The translations under genes were made by a program, and so were the position numbers. From Priapulus caudatus (taxonomy: Eukaryota; Priapulida; Priapulimorpha; Priapulimorphida; Priapulidae), in assembly GCF_000485595.1 (NCBI RefSeq), contig NW_014577557.1:157465-201375 (forward strand): a stretch of DNA of 43,911 bases, given 5' to 3'. Below, piece after piece: positions 42,824-43,911 of the stretch; within the stretch, counting starts at the first letter, position 1; each line of letters opens with the position of its first letter. The notes under the pieces are model-generated. The model saw nothing but the letters and a program-made list of their open reading frames with translations. It had not been told where the DNA came from and did no database searches.

Positions 42824-43691
42824 AACTGGAATAAACGAATAAAACACGAACTAAACATGGACTATTACGAAGCTAATTACAGTCCATTGCAAAATACACA
42901 GACTGCCAAGCAGTAAGCACGGACTGCTAACGGACTGCTTATTAACAATTTCCCTGCCAGCTTGGCAGCCCCACACACCAGCAGCGGGAGCTTTTGAAGC
43001 AAACAAATGTTAACAGGCACTGATACTCTAGCTAGGCCATAATAAAAATATTGTTTGTTTGCCCTCACCCGACCAATCCGCCAAAAAGCGGCCGACTCAA
43101 AAAATTTTATTGATCTTTTTTCTTCTTCTTTTTTTAACAAATTGTATCACTGTACATTATATAAATCTGTAGGCAATACATTATATGTACCAAGCAAAAG
43201 AAACATTCAACATAAAAGGTATCTCCACACAAGCACACCCGAGCATGTAGACACTACGCTGAATTTGTAAAAAGACCCCCGCCCTCAAAAAAAAGAAGCC
43301 GACCTACCTACCCAAACTTTTCAGCCTGGGTCGGGTGAGGGCAAACAAAGATTTGTTTAATTGTGGCCCTGCTTACCATCGCTGGCTGCCGCGACGGACC
43401 CCCGACTCTTATCCCAGTTCTCACGCCTGGGCGCAGACACACATCATCTGTCACCAGTGGACCAAACTGGATCGAGTGTGGAGCGAGCGAGGCAACAGCT
43501 AGCAGAGAAATCCACATACTACGGACATAATAATCACCGACTCTCAGTTAACACTAACAGTCCGGTGCTTATCCCTTAGCAGTCCATGTATTTACAATGG
43601 ACTGTAATTACCTCCGTAATAGTCCGTGGCTCTCCGTGCGTTTTGCACCATTTACGTGTTTAGTCCCTGTTTTATCCGTTTATTCCAGTTC
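42824..43691. mobile_element. Foldback MITE hosting PIF-like copy 2
   Basis: The ends GAACTGGAATAAACG and CGTTTATTCCAGTTC-like sequence are inverted, and GGACTATTACG..TAATTACAGTCCATTG recurs in each arm. The interior includes the 334-bp PIF/Harbinger-like MITE. Confidence 0.75.
43035..43368. mobile_element. PIF/Harbinger-like MITE, copy 2
   Basis: Same orientation as and closely similar to 13581-13907: GGCCATAATAAAAATAT at left, TTGTGGCC at right. Flanking trinucleotides are CTA and CTG, so the target duplication is imperfect here. An open frame across it has no coding support because the same frame exists in the other copy by shared descent. Confidence 0.75.
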
Positions 43692-43911
43692 GTAGTGATG
43701 AGAGAGAAGTCTCCCCTCTCACGTCTTCTCTCACTCTCTCCGTCACTTCTCCTCGCGCTCCGTCTACTTCTCTCCGCTCTCATGGCTCGCATCCCCGCCC
43801 ACATCGCCTCATCTCTCTCTTCATCGCTCTCGCTCTCTCTCTCTCTCCTTTCTCCCGTCTCATCTATCTCTCTCTCTCTCTCATGTGCCTTCTCTCGCAC
43901 GCTCATCTCTC
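43692..43911 (+). repeat. TC-rich simple repeat
   Basis: (TC)n and TCTCTCTCTC runs with interruptions continue to the end of the window. Confidence 0.85.

Noticed and set aside
43308-43517. Upstream PSMD2 exon next to the GTAAGC donor-like site at 43374 (-)
   Set aside because: The sequence before the site does not match the conserved VTALACG segment expected to precede the 42228-42327 exon, and it lies inside a MITE.

Overview
This window is nuclear DNA of an intron-rich animal, most likely a marine invertebrate and probably not an arthropod or nematode. The support is spliced genes with GT-AG introns of 100 bp to 3.6 kb, TTAGGG-type repeat blocks, a tRNA-derived SINE, and dense short inverted-repeat transposons. 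The species cannot be named from sequence alone. No bacterial gene organisation, CRISPR array or rRNA is present.

Four protein-coding genes were assembled exon by exon, with every splice phase checked. (1) TIGAR, a fructose-2,6-bisphosphatase-like histidine phosphatase, lies on + at 5782-9886 (6 coding exons, 465 aa). It carries a low-complexity insertion of roughly 190 aa. (2) LTO1/ORAOV1, the adaptor for iron-sulfur maturation of ABCE1, lies on - at 12815-15879 (5 exons, 154 aa). (3) WDR74, a nucleolar 60S ribosome-assembly beta-propeller, lies on + at 16054-26314 (10 exons, 448 aa). (4) The C-terminal 400 residues or so of PSMD2/Rpn1, the proteasome scaffold subunit, lie on - at 39509-42327; its 5' exons are outside the window. 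TIGAR and LTO1 are tail to tail, LTO1 and WDR74 are head to head with 174 bp between their start codons, and WDR74 and PSMD2 converge across 13 kb of repeats.

The remaining sequence is largely mobile or repetitive. At 1-5.6 kb there is a nested stack of foldback and MITE elements, including a MITE family that carries internal telomere-like CCCTAA arrays. The introns hold hAT-, mariner/pogo-, PIF/Harbinger- and TTAA-type MITEs and a SINE. At 26.9-37.7 kb there are two copies of a large element with inverted arms built from a 159-bp satellite, a (GT)n block, and a decayed coding region of a multi-copy ORF family ending in a cysteine-rich CXC-like motif. Between the two copies lie a 112-bp dyad repeat array and a 2.3-kb polypurine/polypyrimidine inverted tract. 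At 40.7-43.7 kb there are further nested MITEs.

The points most worth following are the TIGAR-LTO1 adjacency (in vertebrates these genes sit on the two separate cyclin D-FGF paralogons), the LTO1/WDR74 shared promoter, the satellite-armed element, and the telomere-carrying MITEs. Two single-N gaps and apparent indel noise at 27-36 kb limit what can be said about reading frames there.
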